Origin: Xiheimicrobium sp033763395
Lineage (GTDB): Bacteria; Myxococcota; Myxococcia; Myxococcales; Myxococcaceae
Assembly: GCA_033763395.1 (NCBI GenBank)
Contig: JANRKQ010000056.1
Location: forward strand, 105,084 to 169,083
Length of the DNA stretch: 64,000 bases
Direction of reading: 5' to 3'
Shown: positions 17,485 to 29,107 of the stretch, piece after piece
Layout: each line of letters starts with the position of its first letter
How positions within the stretch are numbered: position 1 is the stretch's first letter
Notes under the pieces: generated by a model
Databases searched by the model: none
What the model was told of the DNA's origin: nothing
Seen by the model: the letters and a program-made list of their open reading frames with translations, nothing else
Program-made: the position numbers and the translations under genes

Positions 17485-18207
17485 ATGGCCCAGACGCTCA
17501 GCATCCTCATCCCGGTGTTCAACGAAGCGCGCACCGTGCGCAAGCTGCTCGACCGCGTGTCGCAGGTGACGTTCATCGGCGGCGTGAAGACGCAGCTGGT
17601 GGTGGTGAACGACTGCTCCACCGACGGCACCGACGCCGAGGTGCGCGCCTTCATCGCGGCCAGCCCGGGCCTCGACGTGGTGTACCGCCAGCACGCGAAG
17701 AACCAGGGCAAGGGGGCGGCGCTCCACACCGCGCTCGACGCCTTCACCGGTGACTTCGCCGTCGTGCAGGACGCCGACCTCGAGTACGACCCGAACGAGA
17801 TCAACGTGCTGCTCAAGCCGGTGCTCGATGGGCACGCCGACGTCGTCTACGGCTCGCGCTTCATCGGCGCCCACCCGCACCGGGTGCTCTATTTCTGGCA
17901 CACCGTCGGCAACCGCGTGCTCACCACCCTGTCGAACGCGTTCACCAACCTGAACCTGACCGACATGGAGACGTGTTACAAACTGTGGAAGCGCGACGTC
18001 ATCAAGCAGGTCGCCCCGCACCTGAAAGAGAAGCGCTTCGGCTTCGAGCCCGAGGTGACGGCCCGGGTGGCGAAGCTCGACGGCGTGCGCATCTACGAGG
18101 TGGGCATCTCGTACTTCGGGCGCAGCTACGACGAGGGGAAGAAGATCAACTGGAAGGACGGCGTGTCGGCGGTGCGCTGCATCGTGAAGTACGGGCTGGG
18201 CCGGTGA
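17485..18207 (+). CDS. GT2-family glycosyltransferase, dolichol-phosphate-sugar synthase-like
   Basis: A 241-residue inverting glycosyltransferase that likely moves a sugar from a nucleotide donor to a polyprenyl phosphate. It opens with Leu-Ser-Ile-Leu-Ile-Pro-Val-Phe-Asn-Glu, then Val-Val-Asn-Asp-Cys-Ser-Thr-Asp-Gly-Thr and the DxD-type Gln-Asp-Ala-Asp-Leu-Glu-Tyr metal site near 92-98. Gly-Ser-Arg-Phe near residue 126 and Tyr-Lys-Leu-Trp-Lys-Arg are typical of the DPM1/DPG-synthase group. There are no C-terminal membrane helices. Its stop overlaps the next gene by GTGA, so the pair is translationally coupled. Confidence 0.92.
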   Translation: MAQTLSILIPVFNEARTVRKLLDRVSQVTFIGGVKTQLVVVNDCSTDGTDAEVRAFIAASPGLDVVYRQHAKNQGKGAALHTALDAFTGDFAVVQDADLEYDPNEINVLLKPVLDGHADVVYGSRFIGAHPHRVLYFWHTVGNRVLTTLSNAFTNLNLTDMETCYKLWKRDVIKQVAPHLKEKRFGFEPEVTARVAKLDGVRIYEVGISYFGRSYDEGKKINWKDGVSAVRCIVKYGLGR

Positions 18208-18923
18208 GCGACGGCGGGGCGGCACACGACGTGGCCGGAGAAGAGGCGCTCGAGACCATCGCCGGCCTCGGGCGCTTCAACCGGTGGATGTACGAGACGA
18301 TTCGGCCGTACTGCCACGGCCGCCTGCTCGAGGTGGGCAGCGGCATCGGCAACCTCTCGCAGTGCTTCCTCGCCGACGGGGCCGACCTGGTGATGTCGGA
18401 CCTGCGGCCGGGCTACGTGCGGCGGCTCGAGGCGCGCTTCCCCGGCAAAGAGGTGTGCTCCCTCGACCTGGTGAACCCGCGCTTCACGACGGACGCGGCG
18501 AGACACCTGGGGCGCTACGACACGGTCTTCGCCCTCAACGTGGTGGAGCACATCGCCGACGACGTGCTCGCGCTCGAGAACTGCCGGCGCCTGGTGCGCC
18601 CGGGCGGCACGGTGCTGGTGCTGGTGCCGGCGTATGAAGCGCTGCACAACCGGCTCGACGTCGAGCTCGGCCACTTCCGCCGGTACACCCGGGGCTCGTT
18701 GTCACAGGCCTTCCGTCGCGCGGGCCTGTCGGTGTCGCGCGCCTTCCACTTCAACGCGGTGGCCACCGTCGGCTGGGCGGTGACGGGCGGCCTGCTCGCG
18801 CGGCCGCGGATTCCCACCGTCGAGGCGACGCTCTTCGACCGGCTGGTGCCCGCGTGGCGGCTCGTCGACCGGCTGCTGGGTCACCGCGTCGGCCTGTCGG
18901 TCATCGCGGTCGGCGTGGCGTGA
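18204..18923 (+). CDS. Class I SAM-dependent methyltransferase coupled to the GT2 gene
   Basis: Starts at a GTG that overlaps the glycosyltransferase stop (GTGA, 18204-18207) and gives 239 residues. Motif I is Leu-Leu-Glu-Val-Gly-Ser-Gly-Ile-Gly-Asn near residue 41-50, followed by Asp-Leu-Arg-Pro-Gly and the Phe-Ala-Leu-Asn-Val-Val-Glu-His-Ile segment near 112-120. His-Phe-Arg-Arg-Tyr-Thr near 156 is frequent in methyltransferases beside polyprenyl-phosphate glycosyltransferases. The C-terminus is moderately hydrophobic and may associate with the membrane. The pairing suggests modification of a glycolipid or polysaccharide precursor; substrate unknown. Confidence 0.9.
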   Translation: MSDGGAAHDVAGEEALETIAGLGRFNRWMYETIRPYCHGRLLEVGSGIGNLSQCFLADGADLVMSDLRPGYVRRLEARFPGKEVCSLDLVNPRFTTDAARHLGRYDTVFALNVVEHIADDVLALENCRRLVRPGGTVLVLVPAYEALHNRLDVELGHFRRYTRGSLSQAFRRAGLSVSRAFHFNAVATVGWAVTGGLLARPRIPTVEATLFDRLVPAWRLVDRLLGHRVGLSVIAVGVA

Positions 18924-18963
18924 AGCGTTGCGTCCGACGAAGTGACTTGCTGTGGTTTCGCTC

Positions 18964-19359
18964 ATGCAACGTCGAGAGCTCGTCGTCGTCGGACTCCTCA
19001 CCTTCGTCACCTGCGGGCTGTACTCGTTCTACTGGCAGTACCAGACGACGCAGGAGCTCAAGGGCGTCACCGGCAAGGGCGACCTGAACCCGGGCCTCGA
19101 GCTGCTGTTGAGCCTCGTCACCTGCGGCATCTTCGGCATCTACGTGCGCTACCGGAACGCGCAGCTCGTCACCGAGCGCATGCGGTCGCTGCGGGGCGTG
19201 CACGACGACAAGTCGACGCTGGTGCTGGTGCTGGACCTCGCGAGCCTGGTGGTCGGCATCACGTTCTTCGTGGCGATCCTCATCGAGCAGGACGAGCTCA
19301 ACAAGCTGGCCGAGGCGAGCTCGGGCGTGTCGGTGGTGCCGTCGCAGCCGGTGGGCTGA
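18964..19359 (+). CDS. DUF4234-type small membrane protein
   Basis: A 131-residue membrane protein. The ATG at 18964 is preferred to the GTG at 18952 because family members begin with a few basic residues followed by the first helix. Diagnostic pattern: Thr-Cys-Gly-Leu-Tyr-Ser-Phe-Tyr-Trp near residue 15, a charged loop, then Val-Thr-Cys-Gly-Ile-Phe-Gly-Ile-Tyr near 45, with a third helix near 90-105. Function of the family is unknown. Confidence 0.85.
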   Translation: MQRRELVVVGLLTFVTCGLYSFYWQYQTTQELKGVTGKGDLNPGLELLLSLVTCGIFGIYVRYRNAQLVTERMRSLRGVHDDKSTLVLVLDLASLVVGITFFVAILIEQDELNKLAEASSGVSVVPSQPVG

Positions 19360-19372
19360 GACGGCCTTCGGG

Positions 19373-20476
19373 TCAGAAGCGCAAGACGACGGCGCCGGTC
19401 GGCGGGGGCTCTGCGCGGCCCCACTCGAAGGCGAGCAGCGCCCCGACGGACGGCAGCGCCCAGAAGAGCCCGAGGCCGACGAGGTACCCTGCGCCCGGAA
19501 CGGTGGCGAGCGGGAGCCCGATGAGGAGGCCCGCGAGGAGCCCCAGCAGCGCGCCCACGACGGCGCGTCCGGTGCCGCCCTCGGCGCCCATGAGCCGGCC
19601 AGCGACGACGACGGCGATGGGGGCGAGCACCGCGCCGAGCACGGTGGCCGAGAGGAAGCCCGCGAAGAAGCCGACGAACGACTGGAGCGCGGTGAGGCCT
19701 CCGTAGGCGGCGAAGGGCAGCACGAGGCCGAAGCCGGCGGCGGTGCCGCTCTCGACGAGGAGCCGGGCCGAGCGCGAGGCCGGCGTGCGGCTGGTGAGCG
19801 CTGGAGTGGCCGGGGCAGCCGTCGCGGCGCGTGGTGTCAGCGTCGCGGGCGGCGGGGAGGTCGTCTCCGAGGGCGCTCCGTCGCTCGCCGTGGGGCCGTC
19901 CAGCGTCGGTGCTGGACCCTCGCCGCGGACCGGCGCGTCAGCCGTCGCCTGCGACGTCAGGGGATTGTCAGCGCGGCTCGTTCCGTCCGGTGCGGCGGCC
20001 GCTGACGTCGTGCCACCGTCGGCACGAGCCGGGGCGTCAGCCGTCACCTGCGACGTCGGGGGATCGTCAGTTCGCGCCGTGTCGCTCGGCGTGTCGGTCG
20101 CCTCCCACCTTGCAGGACCGTCGCCAGGGCCGAGGCCGACCGAGGCTGCACCCGGTTCCGAAGGGGTGATGCCAAGGCGGCCGGCCGGCGGAGCGGCGGC
20201 CTCTGCCATCGCCGAACCATCGGCGCGGAGCGCGCAGTCTGCCGATGCGGAGACCTCCGAGTTGGTGGTCGGGCCCAACGTTGGGCGCCGAGTCGGTTCG
20301 TTTCCCAGCGACTCGAGGCGTGTGAGTGTTTCGCCCCGTCGAGTCGCCGAGGCGCCTTCACGAGGCTGCGTGATGGGCGAGGCTCCACCGGCCGCCGCGA
20401 TGCCTGGCACATCGGCCGTCGCCGACGCAGGGAGCCCCGCGAGCACCACCGCGATGAGCACGGACACCAGTCGCAC
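19373..20476 (-). CDS. Exported Thr/Ala/Pro-rich protein with C-terminal membrane domain
   Basis: 367 residues from GTG 20476, which begins a good signal peptide (Val-Arg-Leu-Val-Ser-Val-Leu-Ile-Ala-Val-Val, Ala-Ser-Ala-Thr-Ala). A longer frame reaches an ATG at 20719 overlapping the next gene, but puts 81 residues before the signal. Residues ~25-235 are a low-complexity spacer rich in Ala, Pro, Thr, Asp and Gly with an internal repeat around Pro-Leu-Thr-Ser-Gln-Ala-Thr-Ala-Asp-Ala-Pro. The last ~125 residues hold four hydrophobic helices rich in Gly/Ala. Family not recognised. Confidence 0.7.
   Translation of the reverse strand: MRLVSVLIAVVLAGLPASATADVPGIAAAGGASPITQPREGASATRRGETLTRLESLGNEPTRRPTLGPTTNSEVSASADCALRADGSAMAEAAAPPAGRLGITPSEPGAASVGLGPGDGPARWEATDTPSDTARTDDPPTSQVTADAPARADGGTTSAAAAPDGTSRADNPLTSQATADAPVRGEGPAPTLDGPTASDGAPSETTSPPPATLTPRAATAAPATPALTSRTPASRSARLLVESGTAAGFGLVLPFAAYGGLTALQSFVGFFAGFLSATVLGAVLAPIAVVVAGRLMGAEGGTGRAVVGALLGLLAGLLIGLPLATVPGAGYLVGLGLFWALPSVGALLAFEWGRAEPPPTGAVVLRF
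19935..20070. repeat. 37-bp direct repeat, two copies 99 bp apart
   Basis: Copies at 19935-19971 and 20034-20070 match at 34 of 37 positions (both begin GCGTCAGCCGTC). They encode the repeated peptide Thr-Ser-Gln-(Val/Ala)-Thr-Ala-Asp-Ala-Pro inside the low-complexity spacer of the gene at 19373-20476, evidence of recent intragenic duplication. Confidence 0.7.
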
Positions 20477-20705
20477 CGCCGAGCTGCTCAGGTCCGTTGG
20501 TCGGCCGCGCGTCCTGGGATCCGCCAGCAGCCTCGGGTGACGGCCTCGGGCCCGCGGCAGGGCACCCGGTGGCGAAGGCTCGCGGGTCGCGAAGTCGCGG
20601 CTCAGCAGCCAGTCATCAACTGCGTGGACGCCAGACCTCTGCTGCGCAGGCCCCAGACCTCTGCTGCCCGACAGCGCCCCCGGCACGAGGGCGTTCACCG
20701 GCCGT

Positions 20706-21641
20706 TCACCGCTTCTCACGGGTCACCTCCAGCCGCGTGAGCGGGACCTCGAGGAAGCGTTGGGCGACGTCATCGTCCTGCAGCGTGGCGCGGAAGAACG
20801 CCGCGAGCGCGCCGCCGGTGAAGCGCCTCGTCTCGTCCCGCTCGGGGCCCGTCTGGCAGAGGCCTCCAGAGTCGACGTCGGCGTCGAGCATGTCGGCGTG
20901 CCCCTGGTTCCTCACCAGCATCAGCGTCGTCGGCGGCGTGGTGCGCTCGAAGAAGTGACGAAAATTGTCACCCTCCGGCGCGCAGGAACCGCCGAGCTCC
21001 ATGCCGAGGACGAGAGACGGCGGCGCGGTGTCGACCGGGCCCGGGAGCGCCTCGGGTTGTGCGCCCAGGAGCGGGCCGCCGAGCCCGTCGACCGGGTCGA
21101 CCCCGACGATGCCGCGCGCCGAGAAGCCCTCCTGCGCGGTGAGCCACCACGTCACCTTGCCGCCGCGCGAGTGGCCGGCGACGCCCATGGGGCGCGGGTC
21201 TGCGGCGCTGCCCATGATGGTCGCCGCCGCGGCCTGCGCCCAGGCGGCGACGGTGCGCGCGGCGCGGGCCTCGTCGGGAGCCCCTTCCTTGCCGAGCGGC
21301 ACGCCGTCGGCCGGGTACATCTGCGGCGCGACGACGACGAAGCCATGCGACGCCAGGTGGCTCAGAATGTCGTCGTACGCCCGGCGGTCCGAGAGGAAGC
21401 CGTGCTGGAACTGCACCACAGGGTACGTGCCCGGCTCCGCTGGTGCCGTGAGGCGCACGGGCCTCGGCGCGCCGAACTCCCCTTGCTGCAGGTCGCGCTG
21501 CGTCGTCGCGAGCGGGCCCTTGATGAACGGGTCTCCACTCGAGCGGAACACCGCGCCGGGCGGGTTCGGCTCCGGTGGGTCCGTGGGAGCAGGCCCGCAG
21601 GCCAGGAAGGCGAAGAGGAGCGCAACCACCACGAGCCGCAT
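20706..21641 (-). CDS. Chlorophyllase-like alpha/beta-hydrolase lipoprotein
   Basis: A 311-residue secreted hydrolase. Signal peptide with lipobox Phe-Leu-Ala-Cys, then a Pro-rich linker. Hydrolase features are the oxyanion segment Phe-Gln-His-Gly-Phe-Leu-Ser-Asp near residue 77, Ser-His-Gly-Phe-Val-Val-Val-Ala-Pro-Gln near 96, and the nucleophile elbow Gly-His-Ser-Arg-Gly-Gly near 153, the pattern of the chlorophyllase/PET-hydrolase-like group. Val-Asp-Pro-Val-Asp near 178 may hold the acid and Asn-Gln-Gly-His-Ala-Asp near 245 the His. Expected to cleave an ester; substrate unknown. Confidence 0.9.
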   Translation of the reverse strand: MRLVVVALLFAFLACGPAPTDPPEPNPPGAVFRSSGDPFIKGPLATTQRDLQQGEFGAPRPVRLTAPAEPGTYPVVQFQHGFLSDRRAYDDILSHLASHGFVVVAPQMYPADGVPLGKEGAPDEARAARTVAAWAQAAAATIMGSAADPRPMGVAGHSRGGKVTWWLTAQEGFSARGIVGVDPVDGLGGPLLGAQPEALPGPVDTAPPSLVLGMELGGSCAPEGDNFRHFFERTTPPTTLMLVRNQGHADMLDADVDSGGLCQTGPERDETRRFTGGALAAFFRATLQDDDVAQRFLEVPLTRLEVTREKR

Positions 21642-21688
21642 CGTGGCGCTCGTAATGAGGGTTGGCGCTTCTCGCTACCGTCCTGCGC

Positions 21689-22375
21689 TCAACGAATCGG
21701 CTCGAACACCCGCAGGCCCTGGCGGCCCATGCGGCGCGAGGCGGCCAGCGTGTCGGCCTCGGAGTAGTCGCTCACCGAGGTGCGGCCGTCGCAGGTGGTG
21801 ATGGCGGTGTGCCCGTACCGGCTGCCGAGGCGGGTGTTCGTGCGCTCCCAGGTGAGCACCAGGCCCGGGCGCTGGAGCGCCTCTTCGAGCGACAGGTTCA
21901 CCTCGCGGAAGTGGCTGCGGGGCAGGTTGTTGTCGATCTGGTTCGCGTGGCCCCACATGCCGATGCCGTAGGTGCGGCTGATGGCCTCGTTCACCGCGCG
22001 GGCGCAGCGGCCGGTGCCCGGCATCTCGCGCTCGACCTGCCGCACGTTGTTGACGAGGCGTGACGCGCTCGGGGCCGTCGGGCCGGGGCGGCCGCCCGTG
22101 CCCGTGCTTCCCGTGGTGCCGCCCGTGCCGGGCGCTGGCGTGAAGTCGCTGCGCCCATCGAAGTACTTCGCCTCGCGCGAGCCGAACAGCCGCTGCGCCG
22201 TGTCCGGGCCCACCACGCCGTCGGCCGACAGCCCATTGGCGCGCTGGAAGGCCATCACCGCCGCGCGGGTGTTGTTCCCGAAGACGCCGTCGACGCCCTG
22301 CGGAGAGAAGCCCCTCGACTGGAGGCTCTGCTGGAGCCGCGTGACGTCCGTGTTGCGAGAGCCGACTGAGAGCAT
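21689..22375 (-). CDS. Peptidoglycan-binding protein with CHAP-like amidase domain
   Basis: A 228-residue protein with a perfect GGAGGA ribosome site 7 nt before ATG 22375. Residues 1-62 are a peptidoglycan-binding domain 1 repeat (Val-Thr-Arg-Leu-Gln-Gln-Ser-Leu, Gly-Val-Phe-Gly-Asn-Asn-Thr, Gly-Val-Val-Gly-Pro-Asp-Thr). A Gly/Thr/Pro linker leads to a ~120-residue domain with Gly-Arg-Cys-Ala-Arg-Ala-Val-Asn near 122 and Tyr-Gly-His-Thr-Ala-Ile near 190, the Cys/His pair expected of CHAP-type peptidases. No signal peptide is visible, as in endolysins or proteins exported by other routes. It is divergent from acnA. The catalytic assignment is inference. Confidence 0.85.
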   Translation of the reverse strand: MLSVGSRNTDVTRLQQSLQSRGFSPQGVDGVFGNNTRAAVMAFQRANGLSADGVVGPDTAQRLFGSREAKYFDGRSDFTPAPGTGGTTGSTGTGGRPGPTAPSASRLVNNVRQVEREMPGTGRCARAVNEAISRTYGIGMWGHANQIDNNLPRSHFREVNLSLEEALQRPGLVLTWERTNTRLGSRYGHTAITTCDGRTSVSDYSEADTLAASRRMGRQGLRVFEPIR

Positions 22376-22618
22376 GGTGTCCTCCGGTGCGACGGTTCGA
22401 AGGAGTTGTCGTCGCTCGAGCCGGCCCCGAATTTCGCGAGCTCTGTAAGTGGCGTTCGCAACCTGATGGCTCGGCGACGCGCTGGTGTCGCTCCATGTCC
22501 TACCTTCGAACACCTCAACGCCGCCGCCGGGCCCTGGCAAAGCCCGCCCAACCCCGGCTGGACGGCCTTCGGTCTTTCGTTGCGCTCGGCGGCGACGAGC
22601 GAAATAACGCGCCTCGCC

Positions 22619-25303
<2,685 letters not shown>

Positions 25304-25553
25304 GCGGCCGCGGTTGCGGGGGGCTCGCCGCTCCCGGTCGAGGGGCGGGCACTGGCGCCCTTCCACCGTGGGTTCGTCTGGACGTTCCGGTCGCTCTGAA
25401 CGTGAGCGTCCGGGGAGCCGCTCGAGCAGCCCTGTGGGCGCGCTCGCCGAGGTTGGCTGTCATCCAGCCTGCGCATGTCGCGGGCCGAGGCGTGGCGAGC
25501 TTCCCGCGCACAGGAGCGGCGCTGCGTCTGCGCGCCGCGAGTCGTGCAGCCCG

Positions 25554-26423
25554 TCAGCGCTTGCGCGCGAGCGGGTCGTCACCGAGCGCTGCCACCACGA
25601 GCGGGCGCAGCAGCCCGTCGAGCGTCGTCTGGAGCGCGGGCGCCGACGCCGCGCCGACCCGCAGCACCAGGCCCCAGGGCCATCGGCTCGCCACCACGAG
25701 CGGCGCGGGCAGCCGTTCGAGCGGCGTCGACGTCACGTCCCGCTCGAGTCCTTCGATGGCCTGCTCGAAGGCCGGGCCCGCCAGCACCACCGTCGCCAGC
25801 GCGTTGATGCCACCGAGGCGCTCCACCACGGGCCCATGCCGCTGCGAGAGCGTCACCCCGTCGGCGAAGACCGCGCGGCCAGCACAAGACACTTCCAGGT
25901 GCAGCTCGAGCTGCTCGGTGGCCCAGCGCTCGCCCGTCGCGACCCGCCCCGCCGTGCACGCGTCGACACACACGAGCGAGGCACCGTCGGCGAGGTCGAA
26001 GCGCTGCCGCTGCGTCAGCCGCGAGCCCGTGAAGAGCATCGTCGGGTCGGGCCAGTTCACCAGCGTCGCCCCGGCTTCGACCCTCGCGTCCAGCGTGAAG
26101 CGGCAGTCGGTGCCGCGGTACACCTTGCCCGCCGCTTGCGACGAGAGGAACGCCGTCGCGCCCGCGCCGACGCGAACGTCGAGCGTCAGCGCGTCGGCTC
26201 CGACGAAGCCTCCGCCGAGGGTCGACTGGTACACCCAGGCCGCGTGCCCGTGGTTCTTCGGCGTGAGCAGCCGCAGCGGCCCGTGCCCGCGCGCCGACGT
26301 GACGACGGAGCGACCGAGCACCTGCTCCACCACCAGCCGCCCGCCCTCAGGCGCTGCTTCCGAGTGAAGGAGCGGGAGGAACGACGCGAGCTGCGGGGCC
26401 TGGAACGAGGGGCTCGGAGACAC
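25554..26423 (-). CDS. ureD: Urease accessory protein UreD
   Basis: Scaffold chaperone that binds apo-urease and passes nickel from UreG to the active site with UreF. 289 residues from GTG 26423. Family landmarks are Gly-Pro-Leu-Arg-Leu-Leu-Thr-Pro near residue 48, Leu-Gly-Gly-Gly-Phe-Val-Gly-Ala-Asp near 69, Leu-Ser-Ser-Gln-Ala-Ala-Gly-Lys-Val-Tyr-Arg near 92, and Trp-Pro-Asp-Pro-Thr-Met-Leu-Phe near 124. It is transcribed divergently from the structural genes across 217 nt, an arrangement that differs from the common ureDABC order. No clear ribosome site was found, so the start may be slightly different. Confidence 0.93.
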   Translation of the reverse strand: MSPSPSFQAPQLASFLPLLHSEAAPEGGRLVVEQVLGRSVVTSARGHGPLRLLTPKNHGHAAWVYQSTLGGGFVGADALTLDVRVGAGATAFLSSQAAGKVYRGTDCRFTLDARVEAGATLVNWPDPTMLFTGSRLTQRQRFDLADGASLVCVDACTAGRVATGERWATEQLELHLEVSCAGRAVFADGVTLSQRHGPVVERLGGINALATVVLAGPAFEQAIEGLERDVTSTPLERLPAPLVVASRWPWGLVLRVGAASAPALQTTLDGLLRPLVVAALGDDPLARKR

Positions 26424-26640
26424 GGTTCTGAGAGCGTTATGGCGAGGGACGACCCCCGTCCAGTGACGGTCCTGCAGCGCGGGCCCGCTCGAGAAGGACC
26501 TCGGTTGCCGCTGTGGTCTTCAGCGCTGATGCTCGGGCTCAATTCGCTGTCCGGCTACATCAAAATTCTACAGACGAGCGCTTCCCGGGCCCGGAATTGA
26601 CTCATGACGCGTCGCGGCGGGAATGGTAACACGTGGGGTC

Positions 26641-27393
26641 GTGAGGCTCGCGCCGCAAGAACTCGACAAGCTGGTGCTGCACCAGGCGGGCGTGGTGGCC
26701 CAGAAGCGCCTCGCCCGGGGCCTGCGCCTCAACTACCCCGAAGCCGTCGCGCTGCTGGCGACGCAGCTGCTCGAGTTCATTCGCGATGGGCGGCGCGTGG
26801 TGGAGCTGATGGACCTCGGCAAGCGGCTGCTCGGCCGGCGCAACGTGATGGACGGCGTGCCCGAGCTCGTGCCGGAGGTGCAGGTCGAAGGCACGTTCCC
26901 CGACGGCTCGAAGCTGGTGACGGTGCACGAGCCCATCGTGGCCGAATACGGCGACCTGTCGCTGGCGCTGTACGGCTCGTTTCTTCCGGTGCCGTCCAAC
27001 GAGCTGTTCCGCGTGGCGCCGACGCGCGACGTGCCCGGCGCCGTCGAGTGCGTCGCGGGAGACCTCGAGCTCAACGCCGGCCGCGCCACCGTGATGCTCG
27101 AGGTGACGAACACCGGAGACCGCCCCATTCAGGTCGGCAGCCACTACCCCTTCATCGAGACGAACCGCGCGCTCGCGTTCGACCGTGCCGCGTCGCTGGG
27201 GTTTCGCCTCGACATCCCCGCGGGCACGGCGGTGCGCTTCGAGCCGGGCGAGACGAAGACGGTCACGCTGGTGGCGCTCGCGGGCGCGCGCATCGTCAGG
27301 GGCGGCAATGGGTTGGTCGACGGGCCCGTCGATGGGCGCTCGGCCGAGGTGCTGGCCCGCGTCGCCGCGCGCGGCTTCGGGAGCACGTCATGA
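26641..27393 (+). CDS. ureAB: Urease gamma-beta fusion subunit (UreA-UreB)
   Basis: Structural subunit in which UreA (residues ~1-100, Leu-Ala-Pro-Gln-Glu-Leu-Asp-Lys-Leu, then Met-Asp-Gly-Val-Pro-Glu near 78) is fused to UreB (~125-250, Asn-Thr-Gly-Asp-Arg-Pro-Ile-Gln-Val-Gly-Ser-His near 160). Gamma-beta fusions are known from Helicobacter and some other bacteria. GTG 26641 places the N-terminus exactly as in UreA homologues; ATG 26623 would add six residues. It lacks strong ribosome sites. The stop overlaps ureC by ATGA (27390-27393), giving equal stoichiometry by coupling. Confidence 0.93.
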   Translation: MRLAPQELDKLVLHQAGVVAQKRLARGLRLNYPEAVALLATQLLEFIRDGRRVVELMDLGKRLLGRRNVMDGVPELVPEVQVEGTFPDGSKLVTVHEPIVAEYGDLSLALYGSFLPVPSNELFRVAPTRDVPGAVECVAGDLELNAGRATVMLEVTNTGDRPIQVGSHYPFIETNRALAFDRAASLGFRLDIPAGTAVRFEPGETKTVTLVALAGARIVRGGNGLVDGPVDGRSAEVLARVAARGFGSTS

Positions 27394-29102
27394 GCTTTCG
27401 CCTGAAGCGTGCGGCGTACGCCGACCTGTACGGCCCCACCACCGGAGACCGCGTGCGCCTCGGAGACACCGCGCTGTGGGCCCGCGTGGAGCGCGACGCC
27501 ACGGTGCCTGGCGACGAGTGCAAGTTCGGCGGCGGCAAGGTGCTCCGCGACGGCATGGGCCAGGCCTCGGGCGTGCGCGCGGCCGACGCGCTCGACCTCG
27601 TCATCACCAACGCCCTCGTCATCGACTGGACCGGCATCTTCAAGTGCGACATCGGCGTGCGCGCAGGCCGCATCGTGGGCCTCGGCAAGGCCGGCAACCC
27701 CGACGTCATGGCCGGCGTCACGCCCGGGCTCGAGGTGGGCGTGTCGACCGAGGTCATCGCTGGAGAGGGCCTCATCGTCACCGCGGGCGGCATCGACTCC
27801 CACATCCACTTCATCGCGCCCCAGCAGGTCGAGGTCGCGCTCGCCAGCGGCATCACCACCTTCATCGGCGGCGGCACCGGGCCTGCGACGGGGACCAACG
27901 CCACCACCTGCACGCCGTCTCCCGAGTACCTGCGCCTCATGCTGCAGGCCACCGACGGGCTGCCGATGAACTTCGGCTTCACCGGCAAGGGCAACAGCGC
28001 GCGCCCCGAAGGCCTCGATGACGTCATCGCCGCCGGCGCCATCGGGCTCAAGCTGCACGAAGACTGGGGCACCACGCCCGCGGCCATCGACACCTGCCTC
28101 GACGTCGCCGAGCGCTTCGACGTGCAGGTGACGATTCACACCGACACGCTCAACGAGTCGGGCTTCGTCGACGACTCCATCGCGGCGTTCCGCGGGCGGT
28201 CGATTCACACCTACCACTCCGAGGGCGCCGGCGGCGGCCACGCGCCCGACATCATTCGCGTGTGTGGCGTGCCCCACGTGCTGCCGTCGTCGACGAACCC
28301 GACGCGGCCCTTCACCGTCAACACGCTCGACGAGCACCTCGACATGTTGATGGTGTGCCACCACCTCGACCCCTCGCTGCCCGAAGACGTGGCCTTCGCC
28401 GAGAGCCGCATTCGGGGTGAGACCATCGCGGCGGAGGACCTCCTGCACGACCTCGGCGCCATCTCGATGATGGCGTCGGACAGCCAGGCGATGGGCCGGG
28501 TGGGCGAGGTGGTGCTGCGCACCTGGCAGACGGCCCACAAGCTGCGCGTACAGCGCGGGCGCCTCACGGGTGAAGTCGACGACGACAACCTGCGCATCCG
28601 CCGGTACGTCGCGAAGTACACCATCAACCCCGCCATCACCCACGGCGTCGCGCGCGACATCGGCTCGGTCGAAGTGGGGAAGCTGGCCGACCTCGTCTTG
28701 TGGAAGCCCGCCTTCTTCGGCGTGAAGCCCGAGCTGGTGCTCAAGGGCGGCTTCATCGCCTGGGCGCAGATGGGAGACGCCAACGCGTCGATTCCCACGC
28801 CCGAGCCGGTGCGCATGCGGCCCATGTTCGGAGGCTTCGGCCACGCCGCGGCGAAGACGTCGTTCGCGTTCGTCTCGAAGGCTGCGCAGCAGGCCGGCGT
28901 CGGCGCGGCGTACGGCCTCGCCAAGCCCACGCTCGCAGTGACGAACTGCCGCGGCCTGTCCAAACGCGACATGAAGCTCAACGACGCCCTGCCCACCATC
29001 GAGGTCGACCCCGAGACGTACGAAGTGCGCGCCGATGGCGTGCACCTGACCTGCGCGCCCGCCACCGAGCTGCCCCTGGCCCAGAAGTACTTCCTGTTCT
29101 GA
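27390..29102 (+). CDS. ureC: Urease alpha (catalytic) subunit
   Basis: Nickel enzyme hydrolysing urea to ammonia and carbamate. 570 residues, full length. Active-site residues are all visible: His138 and His140 in His-Ile-His, carbamylated Lys221 in Gly-Leu-Lys-Leu-His-Glu-Asp, nickel ligands His250 and His276, the mobile-flap Cys323-His324 in Val-Cys-His-His-Leu-Asp, and Asp364 in Ala-Ser-Asp-Ser-Gln. The C-terminus is the usual Leu-Phe after Gln-Lys-Tyr-Phe. Overlaps ureAB by 4 nt; ureF starts 5 nt after the stop. Confidence 0.98.
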   Translation: MSFRLKRAAYADLYGPTTGDRVRLGDTALWARVERDATVPGDECKFGGGKVLRDGMGQASGVRAADALDLVITNALVIDWTGIFKCDIGVRAGRIVGLGKAGNPDVMAGVTPGLEVGVSTEVIAGEGLIVTAGGIDSHIHFIAPQQVEVALASGITTFIGGGTGPATGTNATTCTPSPEYLRLMLQATDGLPMNFGFTGKGNSARPEGLDDVIAAGAIGLKLHEDWGTTPAAIDTCLDVAERFDVQVTIHTDTLNESGFVDDSIAAFRGRSIHTYHSEGAGGGHAPDIIRVCGVPHVLPSSTNPTRPFTVNTLDEHLDMLMVCHHLDPSLPEDVAFAESRIRGETIAAEDLLHDLGAISMMASDSQAMGRVGEVVLRTWQTAHKLRVQRGRLTGEVDDDNLRIRRYVAKYTINPAITHGVARDIGSVEVGKLADLVLWKPAFFGVKPELVLKGGFIAWAQMGDANASIPTPEPVRMRPMFGGFGHAAAKTSFAFVSKAAQQAGVGAAYGLAKPTLAVTNCRGLSKRDMKLNDALPTIEVDPETYEVRADGVHLTCAPATELPLAQKYFLF

Positions 29103-29107
29103 CGCTC

